This document shows positions 48,802-57,990 of a stretch of DNA of 64,000 nucleotides, piece after piece (position 1 is the first letter of the stretch; the number at the start of each line of letters is the position of its first letter). Source of the stretch: Phycisphaerae bacterium (GTDB lineage Bacteria > Planctomycetota > Phycisphaerae > Phycisphaerales > SM1A02); contig PAQL01000031.1 of the NCBI GenBank assembly GCA_002709295.1, forward strand, positions 1-64,000, written 5' to 3'. Made by a program: the position numbers and the translations under genes. A model generated the notes under the pieces. That model was not told the origin of the DNA, searched no databases, and was given only the letters and a program-made list of their open reading frames with translations.

Positions 48802-50655
48802 ATGGCACTCTCAGACCTGGCCGTTCGGCAGGCCAAGGCAACTGGCAAGGCATACACCCTCCCTGACTTGGATGGCCTCTCCCTGGCCGTCACGGCTGCA
48901 GGGGGCAGGACTTGGCACTTCCGCTACTACTGGGCGGGCAAGCAGAAGCGGATGTCGCTCGGCACCTACCCGGAGGTGACGCTTCGCGAGGCCCGCAGCC
49001 TGCGCGACGAAGCGCGCGCCCTGCTGGCCAAAGGCACCAATCCTCGCGTTCACCGCAAGCAGAAGCGCACCGCTGTCCGGCTCGCCGACGAAAACACCTT
49101 CGAGGCGGTGTATCGCAAGTGGCTCAAGCATCGCGGGCTCAGCCTCAAGGAAGGCCGGCAGACGACCCTTTCGATACTTCCGCGCATCTTCGACAAGGAT
49201 GTGCTGCCCGCCTTGGGCAAGCGGTCGGTCTATGAGATCAAGCGTCCCGACCTCTTGGAGGTGATTGCCAAGATCGAGAAGCGCAGGGCGCTCTCCGTCG
49301 CCGAGAAAGTCAGGACGTGGTTCAACCAACTGTTCCGCTACGCGCTGGTGATCGTGCCGGGCCTGGAGCAGAACCCTGCCTCCGATCTCGATGTGGTGGC
49401 GCTGCCGCTGCCACCCGTCAACCACAACCCGTTCCTGCGCATGGCCGAGCTGCCGAAGCTGTTGCAGCGGCTGCGCAGCTATCGCGGCAGGCGGCAGACC
49501 CAGCTCGGGCTGCGGCTGTTGCTGCTGACCGGCGTGCGAACCGGCGAGCTGCGACAGGCGATGCCGGATCAATTCGATCTGGACCGTGGGTTGTGGATCA
49601 TCCCGCCCGACGTCGTGAAGCAACTCCAGTTGGATATGCGCAAGAAGCGGCAGCAGCCGAAGGACATCCCGCCCTACATCGTGCCTTTGTCGATTCAGGC
49701 CATGGAGATCGTCCGGCACCTGCTTGATGAGTTCAAGCCGGCCCAGCGCTACCTGTTCCGGCACGACAGCGACTTGAAGAAGCGCATCAGCGAGAACACG
49801 CTCAATGGTGCCCTCAAGCGCATGGGCTATCAGGAACGCCTGACCGGACACGGCATCCGCGGCACGATGTCCACTGCGCTCAACGAGATCGGCTACCCGA
49901 AGGTCTGGGGGGATGCACAGCTCTCGCATGTCGATCCCAACAAGGTCAGCGCGACCTACAACCATGCCGAGTACGTGGAGCAGCGTCGCCGCATGATGCA
50001 GGACTGGGCCGATCGGCTCGACCTCTTCGAGCAGAACCAGGTCGAGGCGGCCAGCATGCCGCTCACCGTGCATCTGGAAGGCGTGCCCGCGTTCCCGAAT
50101 GAGCAAACCGCAAGCGCACCCTCCACGCCGGTTGCCGCTTCGCCAATCCTGCTCGTGACGAAGCCGGGTGACGCCATGCCGTTGGTTTCTGCCGCCGCAC
50201 ATCGGCTGCCGGCGGTTCCGCCCCCTCGATCGGCCGCGCCGCTGGTGCCTTCGGACATTCAGCGCGAGAGGATGGAACTGTTCGATGTCTTCGAAGCGCC
50301 GCACAACCTTCCCGTCGCGGCGTTTGCCAAGATGGCGGGCAAGTCCCGCAGGTGGATCAGCTACGAGATCAAGGCGGGCAACTTGCTGGCGTTGAACGTG
50401 GGCAACCGCGGCCAGCGCGTGCCGGATTGGCATCTCGACCCACTCAAACACGAGCTGATCCAGTCCGTCCTCAAGCTGACCAGGGGTGCGGACCCTTGGC
50501 AGATCTACCATGCACTGCTGCAACCGCGCTCGATGCTGCGGGGGCATTCGGCACTGGAGGGCGTGACGGCCAGCAATCTCGACAAGCTCGTCATGGCAGT
50601 GAGCGCAGCCGTGAAGGAAAGCGAATGGACCCCGCTGCGAGTCGGAGTCGCCTAG
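48802..50655 (+). CDS. intB: ICE tyrosine integrase, IntB13-like
   Basis: The 617-residue product is a P4-type integrase with an N-terminal DUF4102 domain (about 10-95) and a catalytic core. Visible are the arginine in TGVRTGEL (near 250), HGIRGTM (about 353-359), QLSH and the tyrosine in YNHAEYVE (near 396). A further 200 residues extend the C-terminus (ERMELFDVF ... DPWQIYHALLQPRSM), typical of the long ICEclc-type integrases. AGGAG precedes the ATG at 48802. Confidence 0.93.
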   Translation: MALSDLAVRQAKATGKAYTLPDLDGLSLAVTAAGGRTWHFRYYWAGKQKRMSLGTYPEVTLREARSLRDEARALLAKGTNPRVHRKQKRTAVRLADENTFEAVYRKWLKHRGLSLKEGRQTTLSILPRIFDKDVLPALGKRSVYEIKRPDLLEVIAKIEKRRALSVAEKVRTWFNQLFRYALVIVPGLEQNPASDLDVVALPLPPVNHNPFLRMAELPKLLQRLRSYRGRRQTQLGLRLLLLTGVRTGELRQAMPDQFDLDRGLWIIPPDVVKQLQLDMRKKRQQPKDIPPYIVPLSIQAMEIVRHLLDEFKPAQRYLFRHDSDLKKRISENTLNGALKRMGYQERLTGHGIRGTMSTALNEIGYPKVWGDAQLSHVDPNKVSATYNHAEYVEQRRRMMQDWADRLDLFEQNQVEAASMPLTVHLEGVPAFPNEQTASAPSTPVAASPILLVTKPGDAMPLVSAAAHRLPAVPPPRSAAPLVPSDIQRERMELFDVFEAPHNLPVAAFAKMAGKSRRWISYEIKAGNLLALNVGNRGQRVPDWHLDPLKHELIQSVLKLTRGADPWQIYHALLQPRSMLRGHSALEGVTASNLDKLVMAVSAAVKESEWTPLRVGVA

Positions 50656-50702
50656 CAGCAGGAATGCGGGATCGTGGCGAAACCCCGATCCCCGCGCCTC
50701 TG

Positions 50703-51476
50703 TCAGGACACCAAGCGCGCGCGGCGGGCGAATCTGGCCTGGGTGTCCGACAAGGAAGCGTCGCGGCGGAGCAGGTAAGCCATCACGATCGTTGGTGCGC
50801 CGGCCAGCGGCCGCACGGCGATGCCTCGGCGTAAGTAGCTCGCCAGTCTCGCGGCAGGTGCAATGGCGATCCCGTACCCGGCGGCAACCAGCGTCATCGC
50901 CACATCGAATGTCTCCACCGTTTGCTCTCGCTCTTGCAGCGCGTTCTCGAACACGCGCTGCACGGTCATGCGCCATGGTTCATCGGCCGTGGACTGCGCG
51001 CAGATCAAGGACTGCTTGAGCACTTCCTCGCACGGCACTTCACGGTAGGCCAGCAGGTGGGAGCGCTTGGCCACGGCGACCGCCAGCGTGTCATGCCACA
51101 GCGGCTCGCATATCCAGCCAGGCCACTGCCAGGCAGCCGCAGACAGGGCGAAGTCGAAGCCGTCGCCCGGCAGCTCCGCGCCTCGACCGGGATCTGTCCA
51201 TCCGGCCAGGACGGCATGAGTCTCCGGCTCTTCGGCACGCTGCAGGGCGAGCACGTCGGCGAGCTGGGGAGGCACCCATTCGCCGAGGACGGCCATGCGA
51301 ATTTCGGCGGTGATGTCACTCGATTCCACGTCCAGCTCCCCCAGGCGGTGAACTCGTGGCAACTGATCTCGAAGCCGTGATGAGTTAAGTTTAACGTGGT
51401 TTAAATCGTGACCGTGTTCGACGCTCTTGGCAATGCCAAAGCGTTCGATCCAAAGGGGCCGCCCCACCGGCACCAC
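50703..51476 (-). CDS. LysR-type effector-binding domain without helix-turn-helix
   Basis: The sequence resembles the substrate-binding part of LysR regulators (ELDVESSDITAEIRMAVLGEWVPPQL ... GDGFDFALSAAAW, MTLVAAGYGIAIAPAARLASYL). There is no N-terminal helix-turn-helix. The front overlaps the divergent Xre gene, and no good start codon follows for many residues. It may be a truncated regulator that no longer binds DNA, or a fragment left after rearrangement. The GTG at 51476 is only the most upstream start. Confidence 0.5.
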   Translation of the reverse strand: MVPVGRPLWIERFGIAKSVEHGHDLNHVKLNSSRLRDQLPRVHRLGELDVESSDITAEIRMAVLGEWVPPQLADVLALQRAEEPETHAVLAGWTDPGRGAELPGDGFDFALSAAAWQWPGWICEPLWHDTLAVAVAKRSHLLAYREVPCEEVLKQSLICAQSTADEPWRMTVQRVFENALQEREQTVETFDVAMTLVAAGYGIAIAPAARLASYLRRGIAVRPLAGAPTIVMAYLLRRDASLSDTQARFARRARLVS

Positions 51477-51732
51477 TACCTACGAAGCGGAACCAGCCAT
51501 CGCGTTTGGGGCTGCCGTGCGGGAAGAAAGAACCAACCAGGGCATCGCTCAGGAAACGCTGGCCCACATGGCCGGCATCGAACGGTCGCACATGGGCAAG
51601 ATCGAGCGCGGCGAGCATGTCCCCACGCTCCCTCTCATCCTCAAGATTGCCCGTGCGCTGAAATGCAGTTCCGCCCACTTGATGACTCTGACCGAAGCCA
51701 AGCTGGCGGAGTCGGCCCCATCCGCAGATTGA
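51433..51732 (+). CDS. Xre-type regulator of the ICE
   Basis: The 99-residue product has a helix-turn-helix (IAQETLAHMAGIERSHMGKIERGEHVPTLPLILKIARAL). It lies next to the relaxase gene and may control transfer or integrase genes. The AT-rich region 51386-51405 with GTTTAA direct repeats just upstream is its likely promoter. Confidence 0.85.
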   Translation: MPKRSIQRGRPTGTTTYEAEPAIAFGAAVREERTNQGIAQETLAHMAGIERSHMGKIERGEHVPTLPLILKIARALKCSSAHLMTLTEAKLAESAPSAD

Positions 51733-51758
51733 AGCCGGCCCGCACAGCGGTCGCATGC

Positions 51759-53609
51759 CTACGCCTGATCGTCGTCCTTGCCCCCAAGGGCTGGATCTTC
51801 GCGCTTTGCGGCCTCGTTGAGGAGCCGCAGGTATGGGTTGTCTGGCGGCGCCTCCTGGAACAGCGCATCCGGGCTGGCGAGCAGGTAGCCGTGCAGCCGG
51901 CGCGACTTGCGCGGCCCCGTGACTTCGCAGGTCCAGATGTTCAGCCCGCTGGGCTGCTTGCGGTGCTGTCCCAGCTTCTCGAAGCGCTTCTGTACCCACT
52001 GCCACCCCTCCAGCTTCTCCTGCTTGGCCAGCGCGGCGACTTGAAGGTACTCCTGCGCGTAGCGCTGGAACACGCCGGGGCTGACGAGGTAGGTCGTACC
52101 GGCGACGGTATGCACCAGGGCCTTGGCGTCGTTGATGATGAGCTTGCGCGTCTGGATGCTCTGACGCAGCCAGACCATGAAGTGCGCCCCGGAGGGCTCC
52201 GCGCGATCCTGGGAAGGCGCGAGGCCCATCTGCGGCGGGGGCACGGTCGAAGGGGCCGGCTCGGGCTCGGCAACAGGGGAACTCGGGATCTCCGGTGCCG
52301 TGGGTGGAGCGGTGTCGCCCAGCAGGTCGAGTAGCGCGGCCACGCCGGTGTCTGTGCCTGCGGATGCGATCGGCGCCGTGCTCGCGGGTGCAGCTTCGGT
52401 GCCTTCCACGCGCGGCCCATCGGCCACCGCCGGCGCCTGCGGCGTCGGCTCCGCTTGTTCCTCTTCGACCTGCACACGGCCTGCGAACGGCGCCGGCCGG
52501 TCGGCGGCATCCCAGATCATCGCCGGCGAGAGCTTCAGGAAGGTGAAGGCGTGCGACCAGCCGGCGTCGCTGGTGACGGCAGCCTTCCAGATCGCCTTGC
52601 CATCCGGCGTCGGTTGCACGATGCCGTGATCCTGCAGCACGTTGAACACCGCCGTATTGCTCGCCGGGATACCGTCGATGCCCTGCGACAGCAGATGTGC
52701 GCGCAGCTTGTCGGAGACGGTCTTGCTCACCAGCCACAGGGCGTCTTGGGTCAGCCAACCGTCCGCCGGGCCGGCCTGGTTCAACTTGAACTCTTCCTTG
52801 AGCAGGTAGCGCAAGCCGTCGAGCAATTTGCGTTGCAGCGCATGCTTGGGCGCCGCCAGCGCCTTGCTGGGATCGCCGCCGAGTTCCTGGGCGACCGATG
52901 CCTGGTCGGCCTGCACGACCAGCTCGCCGAGCGTGCCGGCGTGCTCGTACTGGCCGGCCAGCACGTACAGCAGCGCGGCCCAGAGGTCAGGATAGCCGCT
53001 GAGCCAGTCGAAGATGTCCCGGTCGAGAAGGCGCGCGTAGAGCAGCCCGGTGGCGGCGCTGTGCAGGCGGTACTCACGCTCCTTTCGGTAACGGAAGCGG
53101 TAGGGCTTTCGCAGCGGGCCGTGCCAGGGATGCCAGACGCTGCCGTCGGCATGCTCGACGTGCAGATCGACCGCGATCTTGCCGATGTCGTGCAGCAGGG
53201 CCGCGTAGGCCGTACCTGCGGTCCAGGCCTCGGCCTGGGCCGCCTGTGCCTCCGGCGTGACGCCCGCAGGCAGCAGGTATGACTGCCGCAATTTCAGCGC
53301 ATAGGCGACGATCTCCAGGCCGTGGTCCAGCATGCCGCCCGGATAGGCGTGGTGGTGGTTCTCGGAGGCCGGGAACTGCTGGACCAACTCGGCGTAGCGC
53401 TCCAGTGGGGCGAGGTAGAGCGTGGCGAACTGTCGGCGCGAGAGCGATGTGCGCTGCCAGATGTGTTCCAGCAGTTTCTGCCGGCGCGGCGTGGCCAGCA
53501 GCGATGCGGCCGACTCCGGCCGCATCAACCCTTTCGGAGTTTCGATGGCGGATGTGGGCGGCGTGCCGACGGTGGGTGGGACCCTTTTGCGCTGGAACAG
53601 CGAGAGCAT
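51759..53609 (-). CDS. traI: MobH-type relaxase TraI
   Basis: The 616-residue product has the TraI_2/MobH relaxase domain (about 60-320) with the histidine motif ENHHHAYPGGMLDHGLEI and an HD-like LLHDIGKIAVDLHVEH. A proline-rich linker (about 385-470) and a TraI_2_C-like winged C-terminal domain (FMVWLRQSIQTRKLIIND) follow. It should nick oriT and lead the single strand into the recipient. Confidence 0.92.
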   Translation of the reverse strand: MLSLFQRKRVPPTVGTPPTSAIETPKGLMRPESAASLLATPRRQKLLEHIWQRTSLSRRQFATLYLAPLERYAELVQQFPASENHHHAYPGGMLDHGLEIVAYALKLRQSYLLPAGVTPEAQAAQAEAWTAGTAYAALLHDIGKIAVDLHVEHADGSVWHPWHGPLRKPYRFRYRKEREYRLHSAATGLLYARLLDRDIFDWLSGYPDLWAALLYVLAGQYEHAGTLGELVVQADQASVAQELGGDPSKALAAPKHALQRKLLDGLRYLLKEEFKLNQAGPADGWLTQDALWLVSKTVSDKLRAHLLSQGIDGIPASNTAVFNVLQDHGIVQPTPDGKAIWKAAVTSDAGWSHAFTFLKLSPAMIWDAADRPAPFAGRVQVEEEQAEPTPQAPAVADGPRVEGTEAAPASTAPIASAGTDTGVAALLDLLGDTAPPTAPEIPSSPVAEPEPAPSTVPPPQMGLAPSQDRAEPSGAHFMVWLRQSIQTRKLIINDAKALVHTVAGTTYLVSPGVFQRYAQEYLQVAALAKQEKLEGWQWVQKRFEKLGQHRKQPSGLNIWTCEVTGPRKSRRLHGYLLASPDALFQEAPPDNPYLRLLNEAAKREDPALGGKDDDQA

Positions 53610-53811
53610 GGCGAACCCCGGATGACGGGCTGCTCGGGGCGCCTTTTGGCCTTTTCAGGATAGGGCCTTTCCCCTTGGCGCCCTTCCTTTGCCCCTTCCC
53701 AGCCCTTTGGCCTTTGTCGGAAGCCTTTGGGTATAGGGCCGCTGCTTCGCGGGTGCCACGATGAATGCGGCATGGGGCAATCCCGGCAAGTGGGGCGCTG
53801 CGGGACGTTCG
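53610..53811. other. Non-coding region upstream of the relaxase, possible oriT
   Basis: This 202-bp gap is pyrimidine-rich on the plus strand, with repeated CCTTT/GGCCTTT motifs (read leftward as CAAAGG) between about 53645 and 53740. No gene is visible. oriT sites of related ICEs lie beside traI, so this is a candidate, as well as the traI promoter. Confidence 0.4.
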
Positions 53812-54732
53812 TCAGCTCTGGCCCAAGCCGGTGTCGAGGGCGGCGGATTGCGCTGCGAAGTCGTCGGGACGGCGCTTGCGGAAGGTTTCGAGATTGGCGA
53901 GCTTCCAGCGCAGTGCCGGCAGTTGAGCGGCGTGTGGGCATTGCACCAGCGACCAGTCCGGTTCTGCGCGCGCCAGCCCGCTCAGAAACTGCTTGTGCGC
54001 GGTGCTCAGTCGCTGTGGCAGCTCGCGCCGCACCCTGGCGCGAGCGTCGAGCAGTGTCTCCAGGGAGCAGCCCACTTCGGTCATGCCGACAAAGGCCCGC
54101 TCGTACTCGCCGGCGATGTCCTTGTCGTTGCCGAACAGCACTTCGTGGGGGGGCCGGTTGTGGCCCGCCAGATAGATCACGAAGCACTCGACCATGCCGT
54201 CGCTGATGTCGCCCGACTCAAAGAGCTGCCACACGTCGAACAGGTCGCGGGGGTGCTGCCGATCCAGCGCGGCCACCAGCTTGCTGGCGTACAGCTCGTC
54301 CGGTGCCAGAACCGGCAGCTCGAACTCGACGCCGAACAGATCGCTGGTCCTGGCGCTCAGCGGCCGCCGCTCGACGGGCAGCACGCTGCCTCGGAACACG
54401 ACGTTGACCTCGATCTTCACCTGGCTGGCGTCGTTCTCGACGATCAGCTTGGTGTCGCCCAGGTCCTTGGCGCGAACCAGGCGTGTCTGCACGCCCAGTG
54501 GTGCAACGCGCGCGGCGATGGCGGCCAGCTCCTGGTTGATGGCTTGCAGCGCTTCGTCGCGCGGCGTCTGCCATGGGAGGTACACCACGTCGATGTCCAC
54601 CGACAGGCGCGGCATGTCCCGCACGAAGAGGTTGATGGCCGTGCCGCCCTTCATGGCGAAGATGTCGTTGGCGAACACGTCGGGCGCGACGGCCAGCAGC
54701 AGGCGAACGGTGTCCGCGTAGGTCTTATCCAT
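53812..54732 (-). CDS. abiEii: AbiEii-type nucleotidyltransferase toxin
   Basis: The 306-residue product has the DUF1814 nucleotidyltransferase motifs GGTAINLF and LSVDIDVVY (the DxD pair), with EVNVVFRGSVLP and KLVAALDRQHPRDLFDVWQL. AbiEii toxins halt growth on phage infection; the family includes tRNA nucleotidyltransferases. It overlaps the antitoxin gene by 8 nt. It is ICE cargo. Confidence 0.9.
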   Translation of the reverse strand: MDKTYADTVRLLLAVAPDVFANDIFAMKGGTAINLFVRDMPRLSVDIDVVYLPWQTPRDEALQAINQELAAIAARVAPLGVQTRLVRAKDLGDTKLIVENDASQVKIEVNVVFRGSVLPVERRPLSARTSDLFGVEFELPVLAPDELYASKLVAALDRQHPRDLFDVWQLFESGDISDGMVECFVIYLAGHNRPPHEVLFGNDKDIAGEYERAFVGMTEVGCSLETLLDARARVRRELPQRLSTAHKQFLSGLARAEPDWSLVQCPHAAQLPALRWKLANLETFRKRRPDDFAAQSAALDTGLGQS

Positions 54733-55483
54733 GAGGTTTCAGGCTCAGCAAGGTGCCGTCATCGAGCCGGCTCATCCAGCGCGTGTTGCTGCCGGTGCGA
54801 ACCGGGTGCTGCTCCAGCAGGGCATCGACATCCACGAGGCTGGTCTCGCGCGCCCAGGTCAGGAACAGGCGCACGGCCTTCACGCTGGCGCAGCAGGACA
54901 GCAGTTGCCCGAGCAAGTCCTTGCGGGGGGAACGCAGTCCATCAAAGAGGTTGCGGGCCTCTTCGAGGCTCTGCTTGACGCCGGCTTCGTACAGCATCTC
55001 CAGCACGGCACGCTCGGGGGCTGCCACCCGCAGATCCTCGGGCAGGCCCGGCGGCGTGGTCAGGGTCTTGGCGGCCAGCGCCGTGTCCGGCCAGTCGAAC
55101 AGGCGGGCGTGGACATAGCGGGCCGGAAAGCGCGAAGTGAACCAGGCCGGCAACGCGAAGCGACCGTCGCCCCACAGCACCAGCGCCTCCCGGCTGCCCA
55201 GGTTGTGCCGCACACCCTGCAGGGCCAGGGCGCTCTTGCCGCCGACGTGCAGGCCGGGCACGCGCTGTTGCAGGAACTTCAGCGCACCGTAGACCCCGAA
55301 TTCATCGTTCGGGAAGGCATAGACGCCATGGGCCAAGCGCACGAGCCATCCGCCGTCGGCATAGTGGGCGGCGAGCTGGGGCGACACCCCGAACTGGCTC
55401 AGGGTGGCAAGGTCGAACGGCGCCCCGCGGGGGAGTCCCGCCTGCAGCCGCTTGATTACCTGGTGCCTAGAATTTCCATCCAT
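54725..55483 (-). CDS. abiEi: AbiEi-type antitoxin and regulator
   Basis: The 252-residue product has an N-terminal winged-helix region (LPRGAPFDLATLSQFGVSPQLAAHYADGGWLVRLAHGVYAF) and a central AbiEi antitoxin domain (VGGKSALALQGVRHNLG). It neutralises AbiEii and represses the operon. The ATG at 55483 is followed upstream by a clear palindrome. Upstream readings of the frame lack a start with a good ribosome-binding site. Confidence 0.9.
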   Translation of the reverse strand: MDGNSRHQVIKRLQAGLPRGAPFDLATLSQFGVSPQLAAHYADGGWLVRLAHGVYAFPNDEFGVYGALKFLQQRVPGLHVGGKSALALQGVRHNLGSREALVLWGDGRFALPAWFTSRFPARYVHARLFDWPDTALAAKTLTTPPGLPEDLRVAAPERAVLEMLYEAGVKQSLEEARNLFDGLRSPRKDLLGQLLSCCASVKAVRLFLTWARETSLVDVDALLEQHPVRTGSNTRWMSRLDDGTLLSLKPHG

Positions 55484-55498
55484 GCTATAAAAATAGCA
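55483..55498. promoter_or_regulatory. Operator of the AbiE pair
   Basis: TGCTAT-AAAA-ATAGCA is a perfect 6+4+6 inverted repeat directly at the start codon of abiEi. AbiEi proteins bind inverted repeats in their own promoter, so this is a good operator candidate. Confidence 0.65.
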
Positions 55499-55706
55499 CG
55501 GAATCCAATCAGCCCCTAGAGCTATCGCAGGAACGCGCAGGGAAAGTAGCATAAGGTTTTATTTATCATGCAGAATCTAATCGACCTGCGACCCAGGCCG
55601 ACCCGGCTCTGCCAGCCGCAACCCGCCCTCCTGGTCGCGGTCTATGCTGGAGGGCAAGCCCCAACCGGCCGCTCCATGAGGTGAGGCACCACTGAAGCCG
55701 AGGCAC

Positions 55707-56081
55707 ATGAACATGACCACCAACACGCACAACGGGCGCTGGAGCCACCGGCTGGGCCGGGGGGCTGGCCGTGCCTGGCGTGGATACCTGCGCCGCGAGC
55801 AGCGTGTCGCCGGCTGGCTGGTGACGCGCGGGGTGCCCGCGGGCGCGGCGACGGCGGTGCTCTGGATCGTCAAGCTGGCCGTGCTTGGTGTGCTGCTCTA
55901 CTCCGCGTTCTGGCTGGCGCTGCTGCTGGCCTTTGCAGTGATCGCTGCCTGGATGGTACGCAACGTCGATGCCGACGAAAGCAGTGATGATGACGAGCCT
56001 CAATGGCGAAACGGCCTGGACGGATACGGTCTCTACCGGGGCGAGGTACGCATCGACGGCGGCAGCGCGGACGACGAGTAG
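55707..56081 (+). CDS. DUF3742 family ICE protein
   Basis: The 124-residue product has one or two membrane helices (ATAVLWIVKLAVLGVLLYSAFWLALLLAFAVI, two adjoining segments near 50-82) and an acidic C-terminus (WRNGLDGYGLYRGEVRIDG). DUF3742 proteins are frequent in ICEclc-like elements next to traG. The role is unknown. It faces the traG-like gene. Confidence 0.82.
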   Translation: MNMTTNTHNGRWSHRLGRGAGRAWRGYLRREQRVAGWLVTRGVPAGAATAVLWIVKLAVLGVLLYSAFWLALLLAFAVIAAWMVRNVDADESSDDDEPQWRNGLDGYGLYRGEVRIDGGSADDE

Positions 56082-56097
56082 CTCGCCACTCTCAGCG

Positions 56098-57621
56098 CTA
56101 CTTCGCCTTCGCTGCTTTGATTGCAAGGTCAGCGCCTTTGCCTCCCGCAGATTTGGCGCCATCGGTGGCTGCTGAGAGCATCTGCGAAATGCTGCCTACG
56201 CGGACACCAACCCACGCGAGCGCAGCTACCCAGAAACCCGGTAGCACGATGAACATCATCGCCATGACGAAGTTCAGCAACATGTCGCCAAAGGCGTTGT
56301 TCAAACCGATCAACGGATCGAAGTTCGTGTGCGGCCTGTCCGCGCCAAACCCCCAGCCGTAGAGCGCGTCCAGGATCGTGCTGTCGATCCAGCGTGCGAG
56401 CTGGAACCAGAAGTCCACGAAGAACAGCGCGAACTGGACGCAGCTCACCGTCACCACCGTCTTCAGGTCGTAGGTGCCGATCAGCAGCACCAGCGGGATG
56501 CAGATGACGAGCGCCATCTTGAGCATGGTCAGCACCATCGGCAGCGCCTGGCGCACCACGTCCATCGCCGGAAAGAAGCCCAGCGAGCCGACGGTCAGCC
56601 CCAGGTCGCTCGCGCCGCGCGTGACGATGTTCGGCAGCGTCTTGTCGATCTGGCCGCCGTAGTCGGTGTAGACGGCGCCCTGGTTCATCTTCTGCTGCCT
56701 CGGCGAGACCACGGCGCGGATCACCGAGTCATTGACCTCGCTCTGCGACAGGAAGCCCACCCAGCGCCCGATGCGGGTCAGCAGGTCCGGGTCGACCTGT
56801 GCCAGCAGCCGGCTGCGCAGCCCCTGGCCACCATCGGCCCACCACTGCCGGCAGGACGGATAGCCGCCGCCGCTGTCCACCTGTGCCAGCCCCGCATCGC
56901 GGGTCGCGTCGTAGGGCCAGGCCGTGCGTGGGGTCTTGGCGCGATAGGTGTCATAGAAGCCGGGCGTGTCGAGGAAGTAACTCGACCCGATCCAGGTGAC
57001 GTCGTTCATCTGCTCGTCGGAGAGCGTCGGCCGGTTCATGAACAGCTTGGCGCGCGACGGCCCGTAGCAGTCGTGCGTGAAGTCGGCGACCTCCTGTGCC
57101 AGCACCGGATCATCGATGCGCGTGGCATCGACATCCATGCGAATCTGACGCAGGTCGGTGCCGCAGGGAATCGCCGCTACCGCGGCGCCCGTCACGGCTT
57201 TCGACAGCGCGTGCATGAAGAACCACCACACCGGCACCAGCGCGCTCTGGTTGTTGAGCGCCGTGTAGACGTTGGCCCAGCCCGTGTCGTTGGGTAGCGG
57301 GACGCTGACCTGGCATTGCGCGGAGCGCGTGGTGTCGAACCTGATCGTGGCGAGATCCACCGGGATAAACGGGATGCCGGCGAACATGATGACCACGATC
57401 GCCACCCACACCCGGTTCTCGATGCGCATCGACGACAGCACGCCCTTGTTGCCCTCGTCCGCACCTTCGCTGCGGGCCTTGAGCCATTCCTGAATCACGA
57501 TGGCCACGAACGGCAGCGCGAACACGCCGCTGGCCACGAGGATGCTCCAGATGCCGTTGTTGACCACCCAAGCCACCAGGGTCAGGTAATACTCCAGGTA
57601 GTCCGTGGTGTAGAGCGTCAT
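56098..57621 (-). CDS. traG: TraG N-terminal-like conjugal transfer protein
   Basis: The 507-residue product is a multi-span membrane protein of the TraG_N family. It starts MTLYTTDYLEYYLTLVAWVV, and further helices lie near 30-45, 80-95, 350-385, 400-420 and 455-480. It stabilises mating pairs and may assist pilus assembly. It is the first gene of the leftward block that includes the PFL_4711-like gene. Confidence 0.9.
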   Translation of the reverse strand: MTLYTTDYLEYYLTLVAWVVNNGIWSILVASGVFALPFVAIVIQEWLKARSEGADEGNKGVLSSMRIENRVWVAIVVIMFAGIPFIPVDLATIRFDTTRSAQCQVSVPLPNDTGWANVYTALNNQSALVPVWWFFMHALSKAVTGAAVAAIPCGTDLRQIRMDVDATRIDDPVLAQEVADFTHDCYGPSRAKLFMNRPTLSDEQMNDVTWIGSSYFLDTPGFYDTYRAKTPRTAWPYDATRDAGLAQVDSGGGYPSCRQWWADGGQGLRSRLLAQVDPDLLTRIGRWVGFLSQSEVNDSVIRAVVSPRQQKMNQGAVYTDYGGQIDKTLPNIVTRGASDLGLTVGSLGFFPAMDVVRQALPMVLTMLKMALVICIPLVLLIGTYDLKTVVTVSCVQFALFFVDFWFQLARWIDSTILDALYGWGFGADRPHTNFDPLIGLNNAFGDMLLNFVMAMMFIVLPGFWVAALAWVGVRVGSISQMLSAATDGAKSAGGKGADLAIKAAKAK

Positions 57622-57636
57622 GCCTGCCTCCCGGTC

Positions 57637-57990
57637 TCAGCCGTGCCGCAACAGTTGGCTGGCTTCCAGCGCGACCACGGCGATCACGGCCGCGATCTCC
57701 GTGCGCAGCAGGCGCTGATGCGTCTCGCGGGACGGCTCCCGCCGCAACAGGCGCCGGCGCATCCACCACCAGCCGTAAGCCGTCGCCCCGTAGAGGCACA
57801 GCCGCCACGCGAAGAAGTGGCCGGCGTGCGCCTGCAGCCAGTGCTGCCAGCCCTCGACGCCGCCGACCACGTGGATGCCGGCGATGTTCACCGCCACCGC
57901 CGCGGCCACCACCAGCAAGGTCCACAGCAGCGCCACGCCGACGCGGCGGTTGAACAACCATGGCAGCCGCAGCCAGGTCAGCCGGCTCAT
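57637..57990 (-). CDS. Small ICE membrane protein
   Basis: The 117-residue product has three hydrophobic segments (GVALLWTLLVVAAAVAVNIAG, FFAWRLCLYGATAYGWWW, IAAVIAVVALEASQLL). It belongs to the ICE mating-pair block by position. I cannot name its function. It overlaps the end of the upstream gene by 4 nt. Confidence 0.75.
   Translation of the reverse strand: MSRLTWLRLPWLFNRRVGVALLWTLLVVAAAVAVNIAGIHVVGGVEGWQHWLQAHAGHFFAWRLCLYGATAYGWWWMRRRLLRREPSRETHQRLLRTEIAAVIAVVALEASQLLRHG

Noticed and set aside
48811-50976. 721-residue leftward frame opposite the ICE integrase
   Set aside because: Antisense shadow of the integrase in high-GC DNA.
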